Notes: generated from the letters alone by a model not told the origin. 64,000 bases of DNA from Okibacterium fritillariae (GCF_900167575.1 NZ_FUZP01000001.1:310001-374000), one strand, 5' to 3'; counted from the first letter of the stretch, positions 42,704 to 52,333 are shown. Program-made: numbers and translations.

Positions 42704-44257
42704 CTACGCGGACGTCGTTGCTGCGACGGGCGTCTGCTCGGCGACGGCACCGGCTTCGGCGCGACGACGAGACACGATGACCGCGGCGCCGAGGGCGATC
42801 GCGAGGAGCGCGCCGCCACCGATGCCGAACCAGACGCCACCGTCACCACCGGTGAAGGGCAGCAGGAAGTTCGCTGCCGACACCTGGGTGTGGTTGAACT
42901 CGACGTAGTTCTGCACGGGAGGTGCCGTCGAGGTCGGGCCCGCGACGACCACGGTCTGCACCGGGTTGCTCTGCGGCAGGTTGAAGCCCGCCGGCGGGGT
43001 GATCTCACGCACGTAGTAGTTGCCGGGCGTGATGATGGGGATCGCGACGAAACCGGTGGCATCGGTGGTCCAGTTGGTGCTGCCGTTGATCGTGATCGGG
43101 TTCTGCTGGTTGTTGGCGTCGTTCTGGTTCAGGTAGACCTGGTAGACCGCGCCGCCCAGCGGCGTGCGGGCGCCGCCGTTGTTGCTCTCGTAGGCCAAGA
43201 CGGTCAGCTGACCGATCGGGGTCGTGCCCGAAACCGTGTCGGTGAGGCCGTTGATACTTGCCGTGGCCGTGTTGGTGATCAGGCCGTTCGGCGGGATCGA
43301 GACGGCGCGCGTCAGCACGTTGAACGACACGACGCCGCCCTGCAGGGAGGTGAGGCGGTTGAGGCCGGCCGCCGTGAAGGTCAGCACCGAGGTGCCGTCG
43401 GCCGTCGCGGTGGCCGCGGTGTTCGTGATCGTGTAGTCGGCTCCGAGGGCGAAGTTCTGCGCGACACCCGCGGCGCTGGTGACGGTCACGGTCGACGGCG
43501 AGACGCCCGCGGGCGGTGTCGCGGGGAACACGAGCGCGCTCGGCACGGTGTCGGTCAGGGAGAACGCGGTCACCGCGTCACCCGCCGCCAGGGTGGGGAT
43601 GCTCGCGGCGATCGACCAGCGGATGAGGTCGGGGTTGCGAGCCTCGGCCGAGTTGGCTGGGGCGGGGATGCGCGTCTTGGTCGTCTCGGTGACGGCGTTC
43701 TTGGGGTAGACGTGCACGTCATAGATCCACTGGTTCGCCGGGGCGCCGGACGGGCCGGTGGGCAACGGCAGCGACACGAGGAACGGGGCCGTCGGGTTGG
43801 TGGCGTCGGCGGGCAGCACCGTCTCCTGCACGTAGAACAGGCCGAGCGGCATGGTCGTCGGGAACGTGGCCGTGCCGTTCGCGGCGGAGGGCGTCGACGT
43901 GAACGGCGTGCCCGTGAGGCGCGTCGAGGCCGACTGCGGGCTCAGGCTGTTGGCGATGGCCCAGCCCTCGGGGGTGGTGAGGTCGACACCGGCGACCTGC
44001 GTCGCGGTGAAGACGGCGCCCGACAGCGGCGTGCCGAGGTTGGTGGTGGAGGGCAGCTCCTGGCCGGTGCCCGCGATCTGGCCGTTGTTGGGGCCGAGCG
44101 CGAACTTGTGCACCGTGAGGCTGCGGGGCTGGTCGGGGTTGATGTTTCCGGGCTGCGTGACAGCCTGCGCGGGGGCCGTGGCCACGAACGCCGCGCCGGC
44201 CGCCAAGACGAGGGCGCCGATCGCGGCGGTGACCCGCCGGGTGATGGACCTGGACAT
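42704..44257 (-). CDS. Spa-type backbone pilin (isopeptide-forming)
   Basis: 517 residues. Signal peptide (about 1-32, ending AQA). Pilin motif VYPKN with Lys186, the nucleophile used for polymerisation. Collagen-adhesin/SpaA-like Ig modules, with the E-box YYVREITPPAGF in the last one. LPFTG at 466-470 plus hydrophobic helix and RRR tail. All elements for sortase-linked pilus shaft assembly are present, so this is the major subunit. It sits between the tip adhesin (122 bp upstream) and the sortase (6 bp downstream). AGGAG is 5 nt before the ATG. Confidence 0.9.
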   Translation of the reverse strand: MSRSITRRVTAAIGALVLAAGAAFVATAPAQAVTQPGNINPDQPRSLTVHKFALGPNNGQIAGTGQELPSTTNLGTPLSGAVFTATQVAGVDLTTPEGWAIANSLSPQSASTRLTGTPFTSTPSAANGTATFPTTMPLGLFYVQETVLPADATNPTAPFLVSLPLPTGPSGAPANQWIYDVHVYPKNAVTETTKTRIPAPANSAEARNPDLIRWSIAASIPTLAAGDAVTAFSLTDTVPSALVFPATPPAGVSPSTVTVTSAAGVAQNFALGADYTITNTAATATADGTSVLTFTAAGLNRLTSLQGGVVSFNVLTRAVSIPPNGLITNTATASINGLTDTVSGTTPIGQLTVLAYESNNGGARTPLGGAVYQVYLNQNDANNQQNPITINGSTNWTTDATGFVAIPIITPGNYYVREITPPAGFNLPQSNPVQTVVVAGPTSTAPPVQNYVEFNHTQVSAANFLLPFTGGDGGVWFGIGGGALLAIALGAAVIVSRRRAEAGAVAEQTPVAATTSA

Positions 44258-44379
44258 TGTTGCTCCTGTCAGAGATGAGAGTGAGTTGAAAAAGCTTGAA
44301 AAGTAGAAAGCAAATTGCGTGAAGAGAAGGTGACAGTGAAAGTCAGGGACGAAGGCGTCGAGGCAGTGTGATCAATGCT

Positions 44380-47300
44380 TCACATCGCACTCCTTCGCGT
44401 GCGGCGGCGTCGTTGCCAGGCCGCGAGGGCCAGGGCGAGCGTCAAGACGGCAATACCGCCGATGACGAACGCGTCCGTGCTGGGTCCCCCGGCGAGGGGG
44501 AGTATGGGGGGCGAGACGGGCGCGTTGACGTAGCGATAGATCGCCGTCTGCCCGGCCGCCGGGGCCGTGATGGTCTGCGAGCTCACGGGGGTCCACGTGC
44601 CGTTCGGCTGCCGCAGTTCGAGGCGCAGCTGCTGGTAGGCGAGGCGCGTGCCGCTCTGCGCGAGGGCTTCGCTGAGTGTGTAGCTGTGCCCCGGCCGCAC
44701 GGCGAACGTGCTCGCCGCGTTGCCGTTCGTCGCCGAGTAGTCGGCGCCCGGAACGGTGGTTGCGCTGAGTCCCGTCAGGGCGGCGGGCGTGGCCGTCAGG
44801 TTCCAGGTGGAGGGCTGGAATCCGGTCGACGGGTTCTGCACGTTCTTCAGCAGCGTGATGGCGGCCGTCGCGTTCGTCACGGTGCACGTGACATCCGTGG
44901 CCCGGGTCAGGGTCACGTCACCGGCCGCGGTTACGGGAACGGCCGTGCCGGTCGCGGTGACGCACGCCCAGTTGCCCACCTGCACGTAGGTGGCGGGACC
45001 GCCCGCTTCGGCCAGGCGATACGGGGTGTCGGCCGAGACGGGGACGGCGTTGAGGGTGCCGCTTCCGCCCGCCCCGGTCGGTCCGGCCAAGGCCGTGGCC
45101 TGACTGCGCGTGGCGCTCAGCTGCCAGGCCGAGGGGGCCGCCGCGCCGAACGACACGTTCTTGACGAGCGTGAGCGTGGCGGTCGGTCGGTTGGTATACG
45201 TGCAGTCGACGGCAGCGCCGGGTGCGACATCCACGTTGACGGCGCCGCGAACCTGCGTGCCCACGGTCGTCACGGTGGTGGCCGCCGCGGCGCCGTTCAC
45301 GGTGCACACCAGGCTCTGGTAGCGGAAACCGGTCTGCGACGTCTCGGCCACGGTCACGCGCCCGCGCTGGGATGCCGCACCGAACAGCACCTGCCACGTG
45401 GCCGAACCGTCGGCCCCCGTCTGCTGCGAGGGGTTGCGCGACGGCAGCACGCTGACGGTGCTCCCGGTGTTCGCGACCGCGGTCGTCGTCATGGTCCATC
45501 CGGCCGTGGGCGTGCGGTTGGCGCCGTTGAAGTCCTCGACCACCTTCGTCACGCGCACGGTGGCAAACGGCGCCGGCGAGTTCGAGAACGTGCACGCCAC
45601 GCCCACGCTCAGACGGTTCGGGATGGTGATGGCCGCCGTTTTGTCGGTGCCCGTGAAGATGCGCACGCCGTCGGCCCAGCATTCATAGACCGAGGTGTAG
45701 GCGGTCAACGGCGAGACCGAACCGGATGCCATGGTTTCGGAGATCGTGACCGACGTGTTGATCTGCACGGGCGTCGGGCCGATGCGGGCGCTCTGCACAC
45801 CGGTCGCGGTGCCGGTCGTCGTGGCGACGGTCGATTCGGTGAGGGGCGAGCCGGCCGACAGGGCGAGGCGGAACTGGTCGGCCGCGTTCACGCGCCCGAC
45901 CACGTTCTTCTCGAGCGAGATCGTCGACGGCGACGTGCAGGCGGCGAGGTCGGTGGCGGTGTTCGGCGCGGTCGTGCCGATGGTCGCACGCGGGCTGTTC
46001 GGGACGCGGGTCCAGGTGAGCGGGTCGAATTGGTAGGCCGTGGTGCCGTTGCCGAGGTAGACGGTTCCCGTGGGCGAGAAGGCCACACCGTTCACGGCCG
46101 TGAGCGCGTTGCCCGTGTCGGTGCCGCTCAGGGCGCGACGCGTGGTGGCGCTCGAGGGGATGGTGCCGCCCGATGCCGCGAGCAACGACTCGCGCGTGAC
46201 GCTGAACATGCCCACGTTGCTCGAGTCGGCCGCCGTCTGCACGACGTGCAGGTTGCCCTGTGCGTCGAACGAGATGTCGCCGTTCTCGCCGGCCGTCGTG
46301 CCCGTCGTGACCTGCCCGAGGTAGAGGAAGCGGCTGCCGTTGTTGAGCGTGTTGGGCGTGTACTCCCACAGGCGCACCGAGCCGACCGCCGACTTGCCGA
46401 CGACGAATCGCCCGTTGAGCGGGTCGACGGCGCCCGCGATGATCGTGCCGTCGAGCGCGGCACCCGAGCGGTCGAGGAACGACCCCTGCGTGCCCGTGAA
46501 CGCCGTGCGGTTTCCTTGCAGTGCGCCGCTGACGATCGTGTAGTTGACCACGCCGCTGGCGTTGACCGCGTTCGTTCCCGTGCGGTCGATCGCGATGGCG
46601 CTCGAGCCGTCGCCGTTCACGCCCAGCGCGTTGATGTCGGTCGCGCCCGTCACCGCGCCGAAGAGCTGCGTCGGCGCGGCCGAGCTCGTGGCGTTGACCT
46701 GGGCGATCGAGCCGTTGGTGCGCACGGCGTAGTAATAGGTGCCGTCGCAGTAGAGGGATGCGGCCTGGGGCGTGTTGGTGAACGTGCAGACGATCTCGGC
46801 GCCGGCCTCGTTGGGGATGGTGATGGGGCCCGAGATCGAGGTGCCCGTGGCGATCGTGGTCGTGCCGCGCAGGCATTGATAGCCCGTCGTATAGGTGTTG
46901 AGCGTGGCCGTCGAGACGATGGATTCGGAGATCGTGTAGACGCTGCCGCGCGTCACGTTGATGGGCCCGATCTGGGCCGATTGCAGCCCCGTGTTGGCGC
47001 CCGTCGTGGTCACGCTGGCGACCTCGGTGGCGCCGAGGCTGAGGGCGAGGCGGAACTGGTCGCCCACGACGGCGCGGCCCGCGACGTTCTTCTGGATGGT
47101 GATGCGGGCCGGGGCCTCGGCGACGAAGGTGGCGGCCTCGGGGGCGTTCAGCACGGTGGCGACGTTGGCGGGGCCGTTGGTGAACGTTCCGGGGGCGGTG
47201 GCGACGACATCCACGGTGATGGTGCAGCTGGCGGCGTTGGTCGCGAGGTCGCCGCCCGTGACGACGATCGAGCTGGCGCCGGCCGCGGCTTGCACGCCGA

Positions 47301-48576
47301 ATGCCGTGCCCGTGACGTTGACGCACGTGCCGCCGACCGCGGGGGTGGGGGCGACGACGAGGCCCTGCGGCAGGGTATCGGTGAAGTTCCAGTCGTTCTT
47401 GGCCGCCAGCTCGGACGTGTTCGTCACGGTGAAGGTGAGCGTGGTGGGCGTGCCCGTCGTGGTCAGGTCGGTCGAGAACGCCTTGTCGAGGCTCGGGGTC
47501 GCGTCGACGATGCGCAGGTTGTCGACCGCGAAGTCGTTGCCGGTCGACGCCGAGATCTCATTGCTGACCCGGATGCGTGCCTGTGCGGCTTGCGCGGGGG
47601 TGAGACGCACGGCGGTATCGGTGAAGAAGCGGCCGGCGCGCACGGCGGTCTCGGAGCCGAAACCGCCGGTCAGCGCGGGGGAGGTGTAGCGCCCGCCGGT
47701 GGTGTTGCACGCGATGATCGGCGCGGCGGTGAGGTTCGTCGCGGTTGCGCCGACGACCAGTGCGACATCCAGGCGGGAGTTGTTGTTGGCGCCGCTCGGG
47801 CGCAGCGAGCAGGAGTCCTCGGCGACGTCGACGGATGCCGCGTAGTAGCGCTCGGCGGTGGCCGACAGCCCGACGGGCGCGACCGATTCGATGAGCGTCT
47901 GGTTGGCCGTCGTCGTGCCGCCCGCCATCGTCAGCGCGGCGAGGGCCCGGTTCGCCTGCGATCCGGCGGTTCCCGTGGTCGAACCGTTGACGGGCGCGGT
48001 GTTGCTCGTGCTGCCGACGACACCGAGTCGCGACTGGCCGAGGACGTCGGCCATGCGGCGAACCTGGTTGCGGGAAACCGTGTCGGTGGTGGTGCCGCAG
48101 AATCCGGTGGCGGGGAACGTGACCGTGTAGTTGAGCAGCACGCCGTTGCAGTTGGAGTAGTTCAGCCAGAATGCGGCTGCCGTGTAGCGGTTCGATGCAT
48201 AGGTGCCGAGCTGCGCGGGCGGCGTGCTCGCCTCGAAGTCCTCGAGCCAGAGCTGGGCGGGCGCCTCGGGCACACCCGCGGCCAGGAGTGAAACGGTGGA
48301 TGCCGCACGCGCCAGCGCCGTCTGCTGCGATGCCGTGCTCGGCGCGAGTGCCTGGGCGACGGTGGCATCCGAGGATGCGTCGAGGGCCGCCGACGGCGCC
48401 GCGGGCTGGGCCTGCGCGGCGGTCGAAACGGTGGCGGCCGACGCGCCGGGAGCGATGAGACCAAACGTCAGGGCGACGACCGCGCATGTCGCGGCGGCGA
48501 TCGTGCCGATTCGGCGACGCCCTGATGCGCGGCCGTTTGGGGCGCGTCTGTTATCGCCCGTGCGTCGAGAAGCCAC
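44380..48576 (-). CDS. Pilus tip adhesin / large surface protein with LPLAG anchor
   Basis: 1398 residues from the GTG at 48576. Signal peptide (about 1-48). An N-terminal adhesive region (about 100-350) with several Cys, probably in disulfides, is followed by DUF11-like beta modules and a middle beta-propeller-like segment. Then come at least four SpaA/prealbumin-like repeats beginning ITIQKNV, ISLEKNV, LTLVKNV and ITLLKNV. The anchor is LPLAG at 1359-1363, a variant of LPXTG in which Ala replaces Thr, then a hydrophobic helix and an RRRRTRR tail. Size and first place in the operon fit the tip. Its ligand is unknown. Some motifs also fit a wall-anchored secreted repeat protein. Confidence 0.85.
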   Translation of the reverse strand: MASRRTGDNRRAPNGRASGRRRIGTIAAATCAVVALTFGLIAPGASAATVSTAAQAQPAAPSAALDASSDATVAQALAPSTASQQTALARAASTVSLLAAGVPEAPAQLWLEDFEASTPPAQLGTYASNRYTAAAFWLNYSNCNGVLLNYTVTFPATGFCGTTTDTVSRNQVRRMADVLGQSRLGVVGSTSNTAPVNGSTTGTAGSQANRALAALTMAGGTTTANQTLIESVAPVGLSATAERYYAASVDVAEDSCSLRPSGANNNSRLDVALVVGATATNLTAAPIIACNTTGGRYTSPALTGGFGSETAVRAGRFFTDTAVRLTPAQAAQARIRVSNEISASTGNDFAVDNLRIVDATPSLDKAFSTDLTTTGTPTTLTFTVTNTSELAAKNDWNFTDTLPQGLVVAPTPAVGGTCVNVTGTAFGVQAAAGASSIVVTGGDLATNAASCTITVDVVATAPGTFTNGPANVATVLNAPEAATFVAEAPARITIQKNVAGRAVVGDQFRLALSLGATEVASVTTTGANTGLQSAQIGPINVTRGSVYTISESIVSTATLNTYTTGYQCLRGTTTIATGTSISGPITIPNEAGAEIVCTFTNTPQAASLYCDGTYYYAVRTNGSIAQVNATSSAAPTQLFGAVTGATDINALGVNGDGSSAIAIDRTGTNAVNASGVVNYTIVSGALQGNRTAFTGTQGSFLDRSGAALDGTIIAGAVDPLNGRFVVGKSAVGSVRLWEYTPNTLNNGSRFLYLGQVTTGTTAGENGDISFDAQGNLHVVQTAADSSNVGMFSVTRESLLAASGGTIPSSATTRRALSGTDTGNALTAVNGVAFSPTGTVYLGNGTTAYQFDPLTWTRVPNSPRATIGTTAPNTATDLAACTSPSTISLEKNVVGRVNAADQFRLALSAGSPLTESTVATTTGTATGVQSARIGPTPVQINTSVTISETMASGSVSPLTAYTSVYECWADGVRIFTGTDKTAAITIPNRLSVGVACTFSNSPAPFATVRVTKVVEDFNGANRTPTAGWTMTTTAVANTGSTVSVLPSRNPSQQTGADGSATWQVLFGAASQRGRVTVAETSQTGFRYQSLVCTVNGAAAATTVTTVGTQVRGAVNVDVAPGAAVDCTYTNRPTATLTLVKNVSFGAAAPSAWQLSATRSQATALAGPTGAGGSGTLNAVPVSADTPYRLAEAGGPATYVQVGNWACVTATGTAVPVTAAGDVTLTRATDVTCTVTNATAAITLLKNVQNPSTGFQPSTWNLTATPAALTGLSATTVPGADYSATNGNAASTFAVRPGHSYTLSEALAQSGTRLAYQQLRLELRQPNGTWTPVSSQTITAPAAGQTAIYRYVNAPVSPPILPLAGGPSTDAFVIGGIAVLTLALALAAWQRRRRTRRSAM

Positions 48577-48719
48577 CTGCGGCCCCCCGGATCGCGGTCA
48601 GATGGATCGGGGCGCTCGAGAAAGCACCGCACGACCACAGAGATCGAGACATGCGCACCGCGGCAGAAAAGCCGCTTGCATGCGTGGGATGAAACCCTCT
48701 TCTCATCCCTGTCTGTCAC

Positions 48720-48749
48720 AGCGTAGAAATGAAGCATCCTCACCGGCAA
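48720..48749 (-). promoter_or_regulatory. Candidate pilus operon promoter
   Basis: On the minus strand TTGCCG (48749-48744), an 18-bp spacer and TACGCT (48725-48720), leaving a ~140-nt leader before the GTG at 48576. Confidence 0.45.
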
Positions 48750-48941
48750 TGCTGAGAAGTACTTAACTTTTCGGCGCGACTACTGGGATTCGGATGTCGT
48801 TCCGGCGTCGGGCGAGCTCCGGATGCGATATCGCGCGACCTGTGATGCGCCGGGCGTGGGGCCCAAACTTGTCGTACTCTACTCTTCTCGCCAGGGCTTT
48901 TGCGGTCCGCTTTTGTGAGGCTACAGAGCGGCCGTCGGGCC

Positions 48942-48947
48942 TAGAGT
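48942..48947 (+). promoter_or_regulatory. -10 box of the sigma factor gene (leaderless)
   Basis: TAGAGT ends 6 nt before the ATG at 48954, so transcription should start at or next to the start codon. No -35 match at normal spacing. Confidence 0.5.
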
Positions 48948-48953
48948 GGGCGC

Positions 48954-49817
48954 ATGGTGGCATCGGATGTCTTCGAAGGCGAGCGCGGCCGGCTGGTCAA
49001 CATCGCCAGCCGCATCCTCGGCGATCGGCACGAAGCCGAGGATGTCGTGCAACTCGCGTGGATCCGCCTGCACGAGAACACCGCGCAGCTCGACAACGCC
49101 GCCGCCTGGCTGACGACCGTCACGACCCGGCTGTGCCTCGACCGCTTGCGCGCACGCATCCCGGAGCCCGTCGATACGGCCGAGGCCCATGATGTCGCCG
49201 CCTCGCCCGAGCACGGCCCGGAGGACGCGGCCCTGCATCGGGAGTCGGTGGGTCAGGCCCTGCACGTGGTGGTCGACCGCCTCACGCCCAACGAAAGGGT
49301 CGCGTGGGTGCTGCACGAATCGTTCGGGTTCGACTTCGACTCGATCGGCGAGATCCTCGACCGCACGCCGTCGGCGGCCCGCAAACTCGCCTCGCGGGCG
49401 CGCGCGAAAGTCGCGGATGCCGAGCGGGGCGGCCCCGAGACCGACCAACAGGTCGTCGACGCCTTCATGGCTGCGGCCCGGGGGAGTGACCTGATGCGGC
49501 TTCTCACGCTCCTCGCGCCGGGGGCGACCGTCAGCGCCGACGCGGCCGCGATCGCCGCGGGTACGCCGACACGCATCGAAGGTCGCGAGGCCGTGGCCGG
49601 TTTCTTCAACGGGAGCGCACACGCCGCACTTCCGGCGCTCGTCGACGGGCGACCGGGTGCGGCCTGGTTCAACCGCGGGCAGGCAATGGTCGCCTTCGAC
49701 TTCACGGTTGCCGATGGTGTGGTCGAGGCCATCGTCTTCCGCGCCGAACCCGAAGTGTTGGCCGCGATCGTTCGACGCCCGGTCGTGCGCGACACGCCCG
49801 GGGCGACGGCGGAATGA
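48954..49817 (+). CDS. ECF41-like RNA polymerase sigma factor with SnoaL-type C-terminal domain
   Basis: 287 residues. Sigma region 2 (about 8-75, with DRHEAEDVVQLAWIRL) and region 4 (about 105-160, with SFGFDFDSIGEILDRTPSAA) form the N-terminal half. The C-terminal ~120 residues have the SnoaL/NTF2-like pattern (EGREAVAGFF, ARG..LPALVDGRPGAAWF), the fused regulatory domain of the ECF41 group. In that group the extension modulates activity in place of an anti-sigma factor. Targets are often oxidoreductases; here a DUF1059 gene is next. Confidence 0.85.
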   Translation: MVASDVFEGERGRLVNIASRILGDRHEAEDVVQLAWIRLHENTAQLDNAAAWLTTVTTRLCLDRLRARIPEPVDTAEAHDVAASPEHGPEDAALHRESVGQALHVVVDRLTPNERVAWVLHESFGFDFDSIGEILDRTPSAARKLASRARAKVADAERGGPETDQQVVDAFMAAARGSDLMRLLTLLAPGATVSADAAAIAAGTPTRIEGREAVAGFFNGSAHAALPALVDGRPGAAWFNRGQAMVAFDFTVADGVVEAIVFRAEPEVLAAIVRRPVVRDTPGATAE

Positions 49818-49898
49818 TGCGGATGGTCACATCCCACGTGGCCCGTTCGTCAATATGGTGAGAGCCGCAGCAGACGCGACGGCGAGAACGGAGACACG

Positions 49899-50135
49899 AT
49901 GAAGACCATGACCTGCGCCGACCTGGGCGGACCCTGCGGCCTCGAGCACCGGGCCGAGACCGCCGACGAGATCATCCAGGCCCAGGATCGGCACCTCAAG
50001 GAGGCGGTCAAGGCAGGTGACGAGGCTCACGTTCCGGCGCGCGAGGACATGAAGGGCCGTTGGCGCCACCCGAAGAAGTCCCTCGACTGGTACAACGGCG
50101 TGAAGAGCGCCTTCGCCGAGCTGCCCGCGTCGTAG
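49899..50135 (+). CDS. DUF1059 small protein
   Basis: 78 residues opening MKTMTCADLGGPCGLEHRAE, with the Cys pair and Gly-Pro-Cys turn of DUF1059, then an acidic/basic helix and a short Trp-rich end. DUF1059 proteins are small cytoplasmic and of unknown function; the paired Cys suggest a metal or redox role (inference). It begins 81 bp after the sigma gene on the same strand. Confidence 0.7.
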   Translation: MKTMTCADLGGPCGLEHRAETADEIIQAQDRHLKEAVKAGDEAHVPAREDMKGRWRHPKKSLDWYNGVKSAFAELPAS

Positions 50136-50176
50136 GCGACGCATCCGGATGTCCGCCTAGTTTGTGATCGTTTGGT

Positions 50177-50214
50177 GCAGGCGGCCACTCAGCGAAGCGA
50201 CCGAGGCCGCCTGC
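50177..50214. terminator. Stem-loop between convergent genes
   Basis: GCAGGCGGCC / GGCCGCCTGC, 10-bp perfect stem with an 18-nt loop between the DUF1059 and membrane-protein genes. Confidence 0.6.
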
Positions 50215-50254
50215 CTGACTGGGGTGGATCGGCCGCTTGTCCGCCTGGGATCGC

Positions 50255-50827
50255 TTAGCGCAGGCGGCCGCCCGTTAAGGCTGTCGAGGCCGCGATGACG
50301 GTCTCGAGCGGGCAGTCGATGGCGACCTCTCCGAGTTGAAAGCCGAGTTTGCTCAGGGTGGCGAACGACTTCGTGGGCAGCGTCGAGTGGATGCCGGGCG
50401 ACTGCGCGGTCACGCCGGGGGCGAGGTGGAACGTGAGGATGCGGAACTTGCCACGGCGGCGCACCGAGAGGCGTTCGATGGCGGGCCAGGGGAGGAAGAC
50501 ATCCCCCTGCTCGATGCTGCTGTGCAGGCCCGCCGTGTCGAGTGTGAGAACTGTGCCCGGGCGTGACCGCGCGCCGCGCACCGACGCCACCTGCGCGACC
50601 GTGAACAGGGTGAACCACGACACGAGCAGCAGCGGTAGAGCCGACACGAAGCCCATCGCGAAGCCGCTCGACGACGCGATGAGAGCGGCGACGGTTGCCG
50701 CGAAGACCGGGACGAGCGCCGCGGCCACCAGGGTGAGAACGAACGAGGGTCGCGTGGCCCGCTCGGTGCGAACGGGGTCGGAGCCGACGACGAGCGGCGG
50801 AAGGGGGGCCTGCGGGTAGTCGGTCAT
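50255..50827 (-). CDS. Membrane protein with PH-like domain
   Basis: 190 residues. Two hydrophobic helices (about 28-52 and 58-82) are followed by a soluble beta-rich half with GDVFLPWPAIERLSVRRRGK, the pattern of bacterial PH (YcxB/YdbS-like) domains. Function unknown. It is divergent from the GntR gene; 87 bp with an AT-rich promoter lies between them. Confidence 0.6.
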   Translation of the reverse strand: MTDYPQAPLPPLVVGSDPVRTERATRPSFVLTLVAAALVPVFAATVAALIASSSGFAMGFVSALPLLLVSWFTLFTVAQVASVRGARSRPGTVLTLDTAGLHSSIEQGDVFLPWPAIERLSVRRRGKFRILTFHLAPGVTAQSPGIHSTLPTKSFATLSKLGFQLGEVAIDCPLETVIAASTALTGGRLR

Positions 50828-50895
50828 GGTGACAGTATGTCGCCTCCTGTCGCCGCAATGCTTCCGCCACGGTTCGCACGCGCCACCTTTGCATT

Positions 50896-50914
50896 GTTTG
50901 CATATAATACAAAC
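50896..50914 (+). promoter_or_regulatory. Leaderless promoter and GntR operator
   Basis: Perfect -10 TATAAT (50903-50908) ends 6 nt before the ATG. It lies within the palindrome GTTTG-N9-CAAAC (50896-50914), the type bound by YtrA-like GntR proteins, so autoregulation is likely. Confidence 0.6.
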
Positions 50915-51271
50915 ATGCTCATTAGACTTTCGGATGGCTCACCCGCCTCGATCGCCGAACAGATCTCGTTCCAGATCCGGCTCGCGGTCTCGCGCGGCGA
51001 CGTCGCGGTGGGCGAGAAGTTGCCCTCGGCTCGAGACCTCGCCGCCTCGCTCGACGTGAACATGCACACAGTATTGCGCGCGTACGACTCGCTGCGCGAG
51101 GCGGGGGTCATCGCCCTGAGTCGGGGTCGCGGCGCGACTGTCGTCGGCGGCGACGAGCCGGGGGTGCGCGACGTGCTCGAGGCCGTGGCGGCGATGGTCG
51201 CCGAGGCGGCGCGAGCGGGCATCTCGCCGCGAGAACTCGCGGGCATCGTGAAGGGGATGGAGACGACATGA
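50915..51271 (+). CDS. GntR family regulator (YtrA-like, short)
   Basis: 118 residues from the ATG at 50915. N-terminal winged HTH (about 1-75: SIAEQISFQIRLAV, then EKLPSARDLAASLDVNMHTV) with only a short helical C-terminus, as in YtrA-type regulators that lack a large ligand domain. It overlaps the next gene by 4 bp (ATGA). Such proteins typically repress an adjacent membrane-transport operon; here the target is the membrane protein just downstream. Confidence 0.8.
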   Translation: MLIRLSDGSPASIAEQISFQIRLAVSRGDVAVGEKLPSARDLAASLDVNMHTVLRAYDSLREAGVIALSRGRGATVVGGDEPGVRDVLEAVAAMVAEAARAGISPRELAGIVKGMETT

Positions 51272-52266
51272 GACGAATATCGGGTGCAGGCCTGCGGCGA
51301 AGCGCCGCGGTGGTCCTGCAGATTCTGCCCCTGATCGCCATGGGGGCGGCCGCGCTCGTTTTCGCGCCGCGCCTGGGGCCCACGATGGCCACGCACTGGT
51401 CCGGTTTCGCGATGGAACCCGACGGTTACGGCTCGACGTGGATGTCGTTCTGGATCTCGGCCGCCATCGCCGCGGCCGTCACAGCGATCGCCGTCGCGGT
51501 GGTGCTGATGGGCAGCGCCTCCCGCGAGACCCGCAAGATGGCGTCGGCCGCCACCCTGATCGGGGCGTTCCCCAGCACCGTGTGGATCGTGTTGGCCGGT
51601 ACGACGGCCGATGCAGGCTCGCCCGAGTCCGCCGACCTGGGGGCACGACTCGGTTTCCTCGTGATCCCGTTCCTCGTCGCCACGGTCGTCTTCCTCCTGT
51701 TCCCCGTCATCCCCGAGACAGAAGACGAGGTGTTGAGCGCCGCGCAGGGCGTGCCCGAGCCGCTCGAAAGTCTCGCCCCGAACGAGCGCCTGGTCTGGTC
51801 GCGCACCATCACGAGCCCGTTGCTGGTGGCCATCGCCGTCGTGCTCGTGGCCTCCGCGGTGGCCCTCGGTGTCGCGGCGGCGAGATCGGCGGATGCGGGG
51901 CTGTGGACGACCTGCGCCACGCTCACGTTCGTGGCGCTCTCGGTGCTCGCGTTGTCGCCGGCGCGCCTGACCATCGACCGGTTCGGAGTGCGTCTGCGTT
52001 CAGGTGCCTTCGGCATTCCGCTCATCCGCATCCCCCTGAGCGACATCGACGTCGTCTCGGCCGAGACCATCGAGCCCGTTCAGTGGGGCGGCTGGGGGTA
52101 TCGCTTCTCGGGACGCGGGCGTGCCTATGTCATCCGGCGAGGCTCGGGCGTGGTCGTTCACCGCGCGGGCGGATCGGTCGTCGCGGTCACGGTGCGCGAC
52201 GCCGAGGAAGCGGCGGCGGCTGCCAATGCGTTGCGCGAGCGAAGCCGGGTGCAGCAGGGAAGCTGA
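51268..52266 (+). CDS. DUF1648-containing membrane protein
   Basis: 332 residues. Hydrophobic segments at about 14-32, 55-78, 86-105, 125-148, 185-205 and 210-228 end in a soluble beta-rich C-terminus (about 235-332) of PH-like type. The GPTMATHWSGFAMEPDGYGS loop after the first helix is the DUF1648 signature. It is coupled to the GntR gene, which probably represses it. Role unknown; perhaps a cell-envelope stress response. Confidence 0.65.
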   Translation: MRRISGAGLRRSAAVVLQILPLIAMGAAALVFAPRLGPTMATHWSGFAMEPDGYGSTWMSFWISAAIAAAVTAIAVAVVLMGSASRETRKMASAATLIGAFPSTVWIVLAGTTADAGSPESADLGARLGFLVIPFLVATVVFLLFPVIPETEDEVLSAAQGVPEPLESLAPNERLVWSRTITSPLLVAIAVVLVASAVALGVAAARSADAGLWTTCATLTFVALSVLALSPARLTIDRFGVRLRSGAFGIPLIRIPLSDIDVVSAETIEPVQWGGWGYRFSGRGRAYVIRRGSGVVVHRAGGSVVAVTVRDAEEAAAAANALRERSRVQQGS

Positions 52267-52333
52267 CGCCGGTCGGTCTCGGTAAGCTTCCGGTTGAACC
52301 GCCGTCGTCTGGAGGGCGTGCTGTGGGGGAGAC

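Larger units (their letters stand above)
48577..48953. other. Divergent promoter region, pilus operon and sigma factor
   Basis: 377 bp without a gene. It holds the pilus promoter (48720-48749), a weak GCGGC/GCCGC hairpin in the pilus leader near 48660-48675, an AAGTACTT palindrome at about 48757-48764, and the sigma-factor -10. No other structure is seen. Confidence 0.5.

Noticed and set aside
44368-48291. Very long open frame on the + strand opposite the tip adhesin (1307 codons)
   Set aside because: It mirrors the real gene; long antisense frames arise from GC-rich third positions. Product is Arg/Gly-rich without any domain or ribosome site.
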